From a virus: DNA of 22,657 nucleotides. Shown piece by piece: positions 7,331-13,713 of this stretch. The notes below the pieces were generated by a model that was not told where the DNA came from, made no database searches, and saw nothing but the letters and a program-made list of their open reading frames with translations. Position numbers and translations under genes: made by a program. The stretch is from IMG/VR virus record IMGVR_UViG_3300036944_001614, positions 1 through 22,657 of that record. One strand, 5' to 3'. Position 1 is the first letter of the stretch; each line of letters opens with the position of its first letter.

Positions 7331-7762
7331 ATGACCCGCACAAGCCTGTTTGCCGCCCTGCTCATCGCCGCCGCATGCACCACGGCGCCGGCAGGCCACG
7401 CCGATCCCGTGAAGTCGATCTACTGGAGTGATGGCGACAGCGGCCGGGCTGATGGCGTCGCGTTCCGCCTTGCTGACGTAGACGCTCCCGAGACCGGCGG
7501 CATCGGATCGCGCGGCGGCGCGAGGTGCGAAGCCGAACGCGTCAGGGGCTTCACCGCGAAGGCCTTCATCCTCGACGCAACGAAGGGCGCTGATCTCGCC
7601 ATCACGTACAACGGCGAGGTCGATGACTTCGGGCGCAAGGTCGCAACCGTGACCGTCGGCGGCAAGGATCTCGGCGCCATGGGCGTCGCTGCCGGCCACC
7701 TCCGCCCCTACGTGTTCAACGGCAAGCGCGCGACCATGCCGAAGCCGAACTGGTGCCCGTGA
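7331..7762 (+). CDS. Secreted staphylococcal-nuclease-like (thermonuclease) protein
   Basis: This is a 143-residue member of the SNase family, which cleaves DNA and RNA using calcium. It has a signal peptide (MTRTSLFAALLIAAACTTAPAG; the cysteine could be a lipobox residue). DGDS (34-37) matches the calcium-binding aspartate loop. FRLADVDAPET holds the equivalents of catalytic Arg35 (R46), Asp40 (D51) and Glu43 (E54), and DDFGRKVA holds the equivalent of Arg87 (R102). The C-terminus GHLRPY matches the usual end of the fold. All catalytic positions appear to be kept, so activity is plausible in the periplasm or outside. The protein is short for the family, missing part of the C-terminal helix. 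No strong ribosome site is seen. Confidence 0.8.
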   Translation: MTRTSLFAALLIAAACTTAPAGHADPVKSIYWSDGDSGRADGVAFRLADVDAPETGGIGSRGGARCEAERVRGFTAKAFILDATKGADLAITYNGEVDDFGRKVATVTVGGKDLGAMGVAAGHLRPYVFNGKRATMPKPNWCP

Positions 7763-7848
7763 GGGGCGCGAGGCGCGCTTGCTCGAGGCGCGCATCTTCT
7801 GGGCGACTGGCGCGTTCTGTGTGAGCACTTCCTTCCGAGGTAGCCACC

Positions 7849-8085
7849 ATGACCAGAGCGGAAACCATCGCTGAAAGCCTGACCGACGGCACCGATATGG
7901 CCGCCGCGGCTGTGCTTGTCGCTCTCGATGCTGATCGCTCTGTCATCATAGGCAACGAGGATGCCTACCTCGCCGACGAGCTGGAGGGCCTTCGTTGCAT
8001 CGACAACGGATACCTGACCACGCTCGGCCGCGACGTGGCGAAGGAACTGCGCCGCAAGGGTATCCTCGCTGGCACGGAAGACTGA
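7849..8085 (+). CDS. Small hypothetical protein
   Basis: This is a 78-residue, acidic, soluble protein with GAGG 8 bases upstream of the ATG. It is predicted helical; its C-terminal half (NGYLTTLGRDVAKELRRKGIL) resembles the wing end of a winged-helix fold, where LT.LG..v...L resembles a helix and turn in small DNA-binding proteins. That resemblance is weak. The 86-base gap from the nuclease gene carries a GAGGCGCGC direct repeat. No family is recognised. Confidence 0.5.
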   Translation: MTRAETIAESLTDGTDMAAAAVLVALDADRSVIIGNEDAYLADELEGLRCIDNGYLTTLGRDVAKELRRKGILAGTED

Positions 8086-8091
8086 CCGCGC

Positions 8092-8220
8092 ATGAGCGGG
8101 CACACGGCCCTGCGCTGGCTCCAACACCACTTGCGACGCATTCCGATATTCTGCCCAAGGTGGTCAAGGATTGAGGGCCTCATCCTGTTGGGAGAGTTCG
8201 CGTGCGGCGGGTCGAAATGA
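8092..8220 (+). CDS. Possible 42-residue ORF
   Basis: This short open frame follows the gene at 7849 after 6 bases. The product would be basic at its N-terminus with a hydrophobic middle (IEGLILLGEFAC). There is no good ribosome site. It may be spurious; it is recorded because it fills the space before the terminator at 8267. Confidence 0.2.
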   Translation: MSGHTALRWLQHHLRRIPIFCPRWSRIEGLILLGEFACGGSK

Positions 8221-8266
8221 CCACTAGAATTCAGTTGCTCGAATTCCGTATCGGTATCCGGGTTGG

Positions 8267-8299
8267 AGGGAGCGTGGCTGGTGGGGCGCGCTCCCTTTT
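8267..8299 (+). terminator. Rho-independent terminator
   Basis: The 8-bp stem AGGGAGCG/CGCTCCCT (8267-8274 with 8289-8296) has a 14-base loop and is followed by TTTT. It lies downstream of the plus-strand genes 6823-8085 and just past the stop of the converging gene 8343-8792, so it separates the two convergent units. Confidence 0.7.
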
Positions 8300-8342
8300 C
8301 CCGTTCAGACGCCCCCGGCGTTCATCCGTTTCCCGCAGTCCT

Positions 8343-8792
8343 TCACGCACCCACGCGCCGCCTGCGCAGCGTCACGCGCATCAGGGTAAGCGTCTCGCAG
8401 ATCTTCTCCGTCATGCCGGCGCGCGCTGAGTTCGCCGCCGCTCGATCGCTTGAGCCCACCTGCTCGCGCCACGTCCGCGCCGACATCTCGATGCCGAACC
8501 TGATGTGATCCTCAAGGGTCAGGCGTCGCTGCGCCTCGGAGGCGCCAGGCGGACAGTCGCGCGCTGACGCGAGATAGAAGCCTGCGTGCGCGAGTTCGTT
8601 GACGATCCGCCGCGCCAGCTCGGAGACCCCCTCAGCCTGGCGCGTGCCTCCGAGCGCGTCGAAGATCCGCTGGTCCGCATCGAACAGCGCCCGCGCGAGC
8701 GCATCGCGGATGATCTCACGAGGCCCTTCCCTGCCTGCCAACGCTTCCCTCCGGGGCAAGGCAGGCATACGCAAGGAACAATGAGCGAACAT
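8343..8792 (-). CDS. Hypothetical helical protein
   Basis: This is a 149-residue protein from ATG at 8792. It is rich in Arg, Glu and Ala and predicted all-helical (REIIRDALARALFDADQRIF, ELARRIVNELAHAGFYLA, RAGMTEKICETLTLMRVTL). The start is uncertain: ATG at 8831, GTG at 8843 and ATG at 8768 are also in frame; 8792 has an AAGG about 5 bases upstream. Its upstream region contains a 16-base palindrome (8847-8862), a candidate operator. It is convergent with 7849-8085 and divergent from 9062. No family is recognised. Confidence 0.55.
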   Translation of the reverse strand: MFAHCSLRMPALPRREALAGREGPREIIRDALARALFDADQRIFDALGGTRQAEGVSELARRIVNELAHAGFYLASARDCPPGASEAQRRLTLEDHIRFGIEMSARTWREQVGSSDRAAANSARAGMTEKICETLTLMRVTLRRRRVGA

Positions 8793-8846
8793 CAAGCCTT
8801 GACTTGGCGTCCTGCACGCGAGCGCAAACATCAGCGCAGCCACTTA

Positions 8847-8953
8847 CTCACAGCATTGTGAGCCGGATTGGCGTGTAACCTACCGTTTCACGTCTGCATT
8901 TCACGTATTTCCCCACGAACGCGAATTGACGACCCCGTATATTGGACGGGTCG
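8847..8953. promoter_or_regulatory. Divergent control region with palindromes and direct repeats
   Basis: Between the divergent genes at 8792 and 9062 there are a palindrome CTCACA-GCAT-TGTGAG (8847-8862), two direct octamers TTTCACGT (8886-8893 and 8899-8906), and an inverted repeat CGACCC/GGGTCG (8930-8953) framing the AT-rich GTATATTGGA. These look like regulator sites and promoter elements, but no protein or promoter can be assigned with confidence. The rest of 8793-9061 holds no gene. Confidence 0.4.
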
Positions 8954-9061
8954 CAGGCGATTACTTCGCTCGACTTCTACGATGTTTGAAAATCAATCAG
9001 GCCGCCCCGGGGTCCTTTGCACAGCCCCCGAGACGGCCCTAGCCGAGAGGATACCTCGACT

Positions 9062-9604
9062 ATGGAACTGTTTAGCACTGAGCGCGCCCGCTTTGCAGCC
9101 AACACACTCCTCGCTGTAGAGATTTGCTTCGGGACGCTGTCCTTCTGGTCTCACGCCTTCGAGCAAGGCCAGCTGGTCCACTTCGTTGTCGCATTCCTTC
9201 TGACCCTCACCTTCGGGTCGATCTCCATCCTCGCCGCTGGCGTCATCGTTCGCGCTGTCGCCGCGCACCAGGCCGAGCAGAAGATCACCGGCGCCCTCGT
9301 CGCCTTCTGCGGCGCCGTGGTGGCGATGATCGGCGGGTTCATGACCTGGCACGGCCTCACATGGGCCGATGCTCAGGCCAACCTCATCCCCGGCGAGCAG
9401 CTAGACTGGCTGCTCATCCCCGCCGCGGCGATGCTCTCCGGCCTCAACCTCGTGGCGATCTACGTGTTCTGCCGCGAACTGAAGCCGGCGGCGGCCCGCC
9501 AGCCGCAACTCGTCCATTTCCCTGTTGATGGCGAGCCGGCGAAAAACGCGGCGGCGCAACAGCTGGCCCGCGATGGCTGGAAGAAGCGCCGCGCCAACGG
9601 CTGA
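9062..9604 (+). CDS. Four-helix integral membrane protein
   Basis: This is a 180-residue protein with about four membrane segments (near 12-30, 38-63, 74-95 and 118-138) and a basic cytoplasmic tail (QQLARDGWKKRRANG). The start was placed at ATG 9062, which begins MELFSTERARF before the first helix; an open frame extends to 9017. The GAGG ribosome site at 9046 can pair with CCTC just before the start, a short 4-bp stem that might damp translation. A strong terminator follows 16 bases after the stop, so it is probably a single-gene unit. No family is recognised. Confidence 0.7.
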   Translation: MELFSTERARFAANTLLAVEICFGTLSFWSHAFEQGQLVHFVVAFLLTLTFGSISILAAGVIVRAVAAHQAEQKITGALVAFCGAVVAMIGGFMTWHGLTWADAQANLIPGEQLDWLLIPAAAMLSGLNLVAIYVFCRELKPAAARQPQLVHFPVDGEPAKNAAAQQLARDGWKKRRANG

Positions 9605-9620
9605 CGATCTGGAACCGACC

Positions 9621-9650
9621 AAGCCCCGCCCTCACCCGGCGGGGCTTTTT
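9621..9650 (+). terminator. Strong rho-independent terminator
   Basis: The 10-bp perfect stem AAGCCCCGCC/GGCGGGGCTT (9621-9630 with 9638-9647) has a 7-base loop and a T-tract to 9650. It ends the membrane-protein gene and insulates the nuclease/ParA operon that follows. Confidence 0.93.
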
Positions 9651-9727
9651 CGTTGTGGGTGGCGCGCGCGAACGGGGTGGACGAATACGGACAGCTTGCG
9701 CATGGTGCGAATTCTGGAGGGGGCGGG

Positions 9728-10315
9728 TTGGAAATCACCGTTGAGCGCGAACTGTATCTGCCGCTGCGGCGCTTTCTCGATATGCGCTTTCGGCTCATGC
9801 TCGGCAGGCGGTTGCACGCATCCCCGCCACAGATCTTTGCTGAGGAAGTGGCTGACGTCGCCGGCAATGATGACGGCGTCTGGACGCGTCCCGATGTGGC
9901 CGCGCTTGCAATCCGAAGGGGGCGCTATCTGCCTTCTTGGGCCGCCGACCTGCATTCCTTCGAGGTGAAGACAGCGGCCAACCTCGATGTCCGTGGCGCA
10001 CACGAGGCAAAGTCACAGAGCCGTTTTGCGCATTACCCGTGGCTTGTTTTTCAAGCGGTCGGACGCGCGGCCGTAGACGCTCCGTTGCATGAAAACGTGT
10101 CGCTGACGGCCGATGCGCTAGGGGTTGGCATCATCACCACAACTCATCCCAACGACGTTGATAGCTGGCGCGTGCAGAGTTGGCCGCAACGCTCAGATAC
10201 TCATGACCTGACGGCCGATGCATTTGTGCAAGAACGCTTCCGGCGTAGCACCAGAGACCTGATCGTGCAGCACCTTCAGCATTTGGGATGGCCCGTAGAC
10301 GAGAGTGAGTGCTGA
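9728..10315 (+). CDS. PD-(D/E)XK-like nuclease, first gene of three-gene cassette
   Basis: This is a 195-residue protein from TTG at 9728, preceded by GGAGGGGG 5-7 bases upstream, a very good ribosome site. The frame stays open to 9653 but that upstream part is low complexity and overlaps the terminator. The segment WTRPDVAAL, then HSFEVKT about 26 residues later, fits the PD...ExK active site of the restriction-endonuclease-like fold. RGAHEAKSQSRFAHYPWLVF after it resembles the helix that follows the site in HrgA-like nucleases. No target-recognition or helicase domain is present. It overlaps the ParA gene by one base (TGATG), so the two are translationally coupled. The nuclease call rests on the motif alone. 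Confidence 0.65.
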   Translation: MEITVERELYLPLRRFLDMRFRLMLGRRLHASPPQIFAEEVADVAGNDDGVWTRPDVAALAIRRGRYLPSWAADLHSFEVKTAANLDVRGAHEAKSQSRFAHYPWLVFQAVGRAAVDAPLHENVSLTADALGVGIITTTHPNDVDSWRVQSWPQRSDTHDLTADAFVQERFRRSTRDLIVQHLQHLGWPVDESEC

Positions 10316-11241
10316 TGTCTGCTCTATGGGAAGGCCAGCGCGTTCTGTCGATCGCCAACCTCAAAGGGGGGGTTGGCAAATCCACGACTGCGATGATGTT
10401 GGCGGACACGCTCTCCCTGCACCATAGATTGCGGGTGCTGCTGCTTGATCTCGACGCTCAAGGCAATGTTAGCCGGATGTTTCTGGGGAACAAGGCGCTG
10501 GAAGAGCAACGGACCGCCGGCCACACCCTGACCCGCTGGGTCAGCAGCATTGCGAAGCGCGGGCCTAACGAGCTTTTTCCGTGTCTAATCTCGGGCGCCT
10601 CGGGCCTGGTCGAGCTTCGAGGGCCGCAAGCGCCGGGCATCCGTCGCGGAAGTGTCGATCTGCTGGCGGCCAGCCCTGAGCTTCGTTTTGCGGAGCTTGA
10701 ATTCGACCATAAGCGGCACGACGGGAAGAATGAGCACGCGCCGCGCATCGCGATGGCGGCGGAGTTGCGGGACGGTATCCGAACACTCGGCGCCGGCATC
10801 GATCTGGTAATCTTCGACTGCCCGCCGGGGTTCACAACTCTCGCGCAGGCGGCGCTCAGCATCTCAGACGCGATCATCTCGCCGATGCATGTTGAATTGC
10901 TGTCGCTGTGGAGCGTGCAGGCCTTTCGCAAGTACGGGCTGGTCGAAACTCTGAAGTGTTGGCGCCCCGAGGCGCATCGCATCCTCTACACCCGCGTCAA
11001 GCGCCAAGGCGCAACGGAGGAGAAGGCTCAGATCCGCAAGCGCGCTCGGGAGGACGGCTTCCAGCCATTCGCGACGGACATCAAAGACGTCTCGCACGCA
11101 CACAAGTGGACCCATAGGCCCGCGTTCGACAGTTTTGAAACCTTCTCGCGTAAGTACGGGCCGGTCGCCGGCGACGTCAAAAAACTCGGGGCAGAGGCCG
11201 CCCAATTCATCGTTTCAGCCACAGCTTCAGCGGAGGCCTAA
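10315..11241 (+). CDS. ParA/MinD-type Walker ATPase
   Basis: This is a 308-residue SIMIBI-class ATPase. The deviant Walker A motif is KGGVGKST (17-24) with the signature lysine K17. Walker A' is DLDAQGN (45-51), and Walker B lies in DLVIFDCPPG (about 163-172). Family members dimerise on ATP and often move DNA or protein cargo on the nucleoid. Here there is no ParB gene and no obvious parS, so plasmid-type partition is unlikely; the partners are a nuclease-like protein and a small protein. ATG 10315 overlaps the upstream stop by one base; the downstream gene starts 2 bases after the stop. The insert at about 125-150 (FDHKRHDGKNEHAPRIAM) is charged and may be a partner-binding loop. Confidence 0.92.
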   Translation: MSALWEGQRVLSIANLKGGVGKSTTAMMLADTLSLHHRLRVLLLDLDAQGNVSRMFLGNKALEEQRTAGHTLTRWVSSIAKRGPNELFPCLISGASGLVELRGPQAPGIRRGSVDLLAASPELRFAELEFDHKRHDGKNEHAPRIAMAAELRDGIRTLGAGIDLVIFDCPPGFTTLAQAALSISDAIISPMHVELLSLWSVQAFRKYGLVETLKCWRPEAHRILYTRVKRQGATEEKAQIRKRAREDGFQPFATDIKDVSHAHKWTHRPAFDSFETFSRKYGPVAGDVKKLGAEAAQFIVSATASAEA

Positions 11242-11243
11242 CC

Positions 11244-11585
11244 ATGTCCGAAGATCGCACGATCTCCCCAGATCAGGCACTGCGGCGGTTACTCGATGTG
11301 ATCGCCGACGAGGCCTCAGAGAACGCTGCTTTTCGCAATCGCCTCTTGCTGGCCTTGGGCACTCCGATCCGCTTCGAGGGCGAGGAGGATATCGCGACCA
11401 TGCGCCCGCAAGACATGGTGAGGCTCTACGATGCGGAGAAGTTCAAGCGGATCTACGGACAGCTAAACGCTGCCGGGCTGAAGCGTCTGATCACCTCGAA
11501 TAATCTGGGCAGCACGTCCGACCTGCGTGGTTTGCGAGCTCCAGCGCTGCTCGATCTTCTCTGGGACCGCGCTTCTCAGGAGTGA
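11244..11585 (+). CDS. Third gene of nuclease/ParA cassette, unknown
   Basis: This is a 113-residue soluble protein. The N-terminal half is helical (PDQALRRLLDVIADEASENA). The C-terminal third (LKRLITSNNLG, then DLRGLRAPALLDLLWDRA) reads like a SAP- or Rho-N-like helix-extended-helix nucleic-acid-binding motif; this is an impression, not a domain hit. It begins two bases after the ParA stop, so it belongs to the same operon. It could be the DNA-binding or ATPase-activating partner that ParA-type proteins normally need. No family is recognised. Confidence 0.75.
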   Translation: MSEDRTISPDQALRRLLDVIADEASENAAFRNRLLLALGTPIRFEGEEDIATMRPQDMVRLYDAEKFKRIYGQLNAAGLKRLITSNNLGSTSDLRGLRAPALLDLLWDRASQE

Positions 11586-11594
11586 CTTGCGCCC

Positions 11595-11618
11595 GGAGAG
11601 GTTAGCGGCGGGGCCGGC
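11595..11618 (+). repeat. Tandem 12-base unit pair (E)
   Basis: GGAGAGGTTAGC at 11595-11606 and GGCGGGGCCGGC at 11607-11618 resemble the paired units at 12456 and at the start of repeats A, B and C. The rest of the 100-bp repeat is absent. It lies between convergent genes ending at 11585 and 11636. Confidence 0.5.
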
Positions 11619-11635
11619 TCGATGCCGGGCTCGCG

Positions 11636-11845
11636 CTAGGACAAGTCGTAGTGCAACCGACGATACTTTTCGAGTTCGGCCAAAACGACCCGCTCGACGG
11701 TCATCGCCGCTATTAACTCGACAAGCGCCTTGTCGGTGTCCGCGCTTCGGCAGGTGGAGCCGTTGGTATCGGCGATGGTGCGCTCGGCCAGCCTGATCGC
11801 GGTACGGCGTCTGTGGATCTCGCGATCGATCTCAATGGAGGTCAT
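11636..11845 (-). CDS. Small helical hypothetical protein
   Basis: This is a 69-residue protein from ATG at 11845. It is predicted to be a helical hairpin (SIEIDREIHRRRTAIRLAE and DKALVELIAAMTVERVVLAE), a shape common in small phage and plasmid proteins. The frame stays open to 12007 but the upstream part is arginine-rich and lacks a coding look; ATG at 11923 is an alternative. It converges with the nuclease/ParA cassette, 50 bases away. No family is recognised. Confidence 0.5.
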   Translation of the reverse strand: MTSIEIDREIHRRRTAIRLAERTIADTNGSTCRSADTDKALVELIAAMTVERVVLAELEKYRRLHYDLS

Positions 11846-11946
11846 CTCTGCTCGCCTTCGGGGCAGTGATAGCGCAACAACCTGAAGGCCTGATGTATTG
11901 ATGCCTGCTATTTCGATCGGCATCTCGCTGCGACCGCGGCGCGCCG

Positions 11947-12063
11947 TTAGAGCACGCCTGCCATGCGGGCGACCCCGAACAACACGAACGTCGCCACTGC
12001 GGCGCACGCTGCAAGCAGCCAGCGATCGAAGGTCGGCGGAGGATTGAGGTTGGAGTGCGGCAT
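11947..12063 (-). CDS. Tiny single-pass membrane protein
   Basis: This is a 38-residue frame starting MPHSNLNPPPTFDR, followed by one membrane helix (WLLAACAAVATFVLFGVA) and a short end. A GGTGATGG lies about 2 bases upstream of the ATG, which is close. The longer 144-residue frame in the same phase runs through repeat C and is not believed. Small one-helix proteins are frequent in mobile-element cargo, but this could be chance. The 172 bases from 12064 to 12235 hold nothing else I can support. Confidence 0.4.
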   Translation of the reverse strand: MPHSNLNPPPTFDRWLLAACAAVATFVLFGVARMAGVL

Positions 12064-12235
12064 GCCATCACCACGAAGAAGACCTGGCGACCACGATAGG
12101 TCGGCGCAACGCGTCCTCGCCCCGGCCCAACGTAAGCCCCCAGAAGAGTCCCGCCCATCTCTCACTACCCAAAGTAGGTAGCAGGCGCCGTCGGCCTCGC
12201 GGCGAGACCCAGCCATCCAGCCAAGCGCGACAGCC

Positions 12236-12335
12236 GGAGGGGTTAGCGGCGGGGTCAACCGCTGCCTCGCACATAGAAGACCAACAAAATCAGGGCAGTG
12301 TGACCGATGGCTGGCGGTGAAGGTGTCCGCCGCAG
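12236..12335 (+). repeat. Structured 100-bp repeat, copy C (candidate left attachment site)
   Basis: The units GGAGGGGTTAGC and GGCGGGGTCAAC are followed by the core CCAACAAAATCA at 12281-12292 inside a short CACA/TGTG inverted repeat, then a hairpin GGCGG/CCGCC at 12313-12331. Offsets are 45 and 32 bases, as in copies A and B. It is more diverged than A and B are from each other. It lies 170 bases before the integrase gene. Confidence 0.75.
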
Positions 12336-12387
12336 TATCTATTGACCGCCTTCGCTCACCTGCGCCCACCTTCGGCCCCATCTCTGT

Positions 12388-12426
12388 AAAATATGGGATA
12401 TTTTCGATCTGAACGCGTACGCGTTC
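12388..12426. promoter_or_regulatory. Two palindromes upstream of the integrase
   Basis: AAAATAT-GGG-ATATTTT at 12388-12404 is a perfect 7-bp inverted repeat in an AT-rich patch unusual for this region. GAACGCGTACGCGTTC at 12411-12426 is a perfect 16-base palindrome. Both lie 80-120 bases before the integrase start. They may be promoter, operator or recombination sites. Confidence 0.5.
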
Positions 12427-12455
12427 TGGTGCCTTCTCCCCAAATCAGCTAATCT

Positions 12456-12479
12456 GGAGGGGTTCGCGGAGGGGTCAGC
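12456..12479 (+). repeat. Tandem 12-base unit pair (D), possible integrase arm sites
   Basis: GGAGGGGTTCGC and GGAGGGGTCAGC lie head to tail, 25 bases before the integrase start. They match the paired units that open repeats A, B and C. Tyrosine integrases of this class bind direct arm-type repeats near their gene, so these are candidates. Confidence 0.5.
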
Positions 12480-12504
12480 CAGCCGCGCGGGGCGCGAGGA
12501 CGGC

Positions 12505-13713
12505 ATGGCGGCGACGATCAATCGGTTGACGGCGAAAGAGGTGAAGGACGCCATCCAAGCGGGGTGGACGCCGGACGGCGGCGGGCTCTTCCTCGTGGTC
12601 GGCCCCAACGGGTCGAAGTCGTGGCGGTTCATCTTTCGCTGGGACGGCAAACGCCCCGAGCTCGGCCTTGGGGCCTACCCGCAAATCAGCCTGGCCGACG
12701 CCCGGCGGCGCGCCGAGGAAGCCCGCAGCCTGCTGGCCGAGCGGCCGAAGCGCGACCCCCGGGTCGTGTGGGCAGAAGCCGCGGCCGCCGGCCGGCGGAT
12801 GAAGTTCGGCGACTTCGTCGACGACTGGCTGCCTGCGCAGGTCCAGGCCTTCCGCAATCCGAAACACCGACAGCAGTGGGAGAACTCGCTCAAGACCTAT
12901 GCGGGCAAGCTTCGGCCGTTCTGGCTAGATGAGATCGACACAGAAGCGGTCCTCGACGTACTGCAACCAATCTGGGCGACCAAGCGCGAGACGGCCCAGC
13001 GCGTGCGCGGTCGCGTTGAGCGCATTCTGGACGCGGCCCGCGCTCGTGGCCTGCGATCGGGAGAGAACCCTGCCCGCTGGCGTGGCCACCTGAGCGTTTT
13101 GCTCCCTGCGCAGCGGCCGCCGCGAGAGCACTTCGCGGCGATGCCTTACGGCGACGTACCGGCCTTCATGGAGCAGCTGAAAGAGCGGCAGGCCACAACC
13201 GCCCTGTGCCTGCGGTTCATCATCCTGACCGCCGCCCGATCGTTGGAGGCGCGCGGCGCCCGCTGGGACGAGATCGACATGGCGGCGAAGCTCTGGACCA
13301 TCCCGGGCGACCGCATGAAGGCGGGTAAGCCGCACCGCGTCCCGCTGTCGGACGAAGCCATGGCGATCCTGAAGCCGCTGCATGAAGTCCGCCGCGGTGA
13401 GCTGGTCTTCCCGGGGCTCACGCCGAAGAAGCCTCTATCGGAAACGGCCTTCCGCGCACTCTTCGCGCGAGCCAACACCGCAGGCGTCACGGTGCACGGC
13501 TTCAGGTCGGCCTTCCGCGACTGGTGCGGCGAGGCGACCACGTTCCCGCGCGAGGTCGCCGAGCAGGCCCTTGCGCACAGCGTCGGCAATGCCGTTGAGC
13601 AGGCTTACCGACGCGGCGACGCGCTCGAGAAGCGCCGCAAGCTGATGGATGCGTGGTGCACCTACTGCACGACGCCGAAGCGCAGCGCGAAGGTGGTAGC
13701 GCTGCATGGCTAG
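12505..13713 (+). CDS. Tyrosine recombinase / site-specific integrase
   Basis: This is a 402-residue integrase of the P4/DUF4102 class, which inserts and excises mobile DNA at attachment sites. The N-terminal arm-binding domain is seen in RLTAKEVKDAIQAGWTPDGG and LGLGAYPQISLADAR (residues about 7-75). The core-binding domain spans about 100-200 and the catalytic domain about 215-385. The catalytic set is complete: R245 (TAARSLEARGARW), K272 (RMKAGK), H331 and R334 (HGFRSAFRDW), H358 (LAHS) and the nucleophile Y368 (AYRRGD). It is full length and looks active. The next gene overlaps its stop by 8 bases. The direct 12-base units at 12456 and the core in repeat C at 12281 are candidate binding sites. 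Confidence 0.95.
   Translation: MAATINRLTAKEVKDAIQAGWTPDGGGLFLVVGPNGSKSWRFIFRWDGKRPELGLGAYPQISLADARRRAEEARSLLAERPKRDPRVVWAEAAAAGRRMKFGDFVDDWLPAQVQAFRNPKHRQQWENSLKTYAGKLRPFWLDEIDTEAVLDVLQPIWATKRETAQRVRGRVERILDAARARGLRSGENPARWRGHLSVLLPAQRPPREHFAAMPYGDVPAFMEQLKERQATTALCLRFIILTAARSLEARGARWDEIDMAAKLWTIPGDRMKAGKPHRVPLSDEAMAILKPLHEVRRGELVFPGLTPKKPLSETAFRALFARANTAGVTVHGFRSAFRDWCGEATTFPREVAEQALAHSVGNAVEQAYRRGDALEKRRKLMDAWCTYCTTPKRSAKVVALHG

Noticed and set aside
8202-8508. Plus-strand frames overlapping 8343-8792
   Set aside because: They run through a terminator hairpin and lie opposite a better helical minus-strand frame.
9653-9727. Upstream TTG start for the nuclease-like gene
   Set aside because: It begins three bases after a terminator T-tract and gives a Gly-rich leader; TTG 9728 has a much better ribosome site.
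10315-11241. Plasmid partition locus
   Set aside because: ParA is present but there is no ParB homologue or parS-like repeat nearby; the operon partners are a nuclease-like protein and a small unknown protein.
11947-12381. 144-codon minus-strand frame
   Set aside because: Most of it crosses repeat C and the intergenic region; only the last 38 codons look like a protein.
12360-12504. tRNA gene as integration target near the integrase
   Set aside because: No cloverleaf or T-arm sequence could be found by eye here or near repeats A and B.
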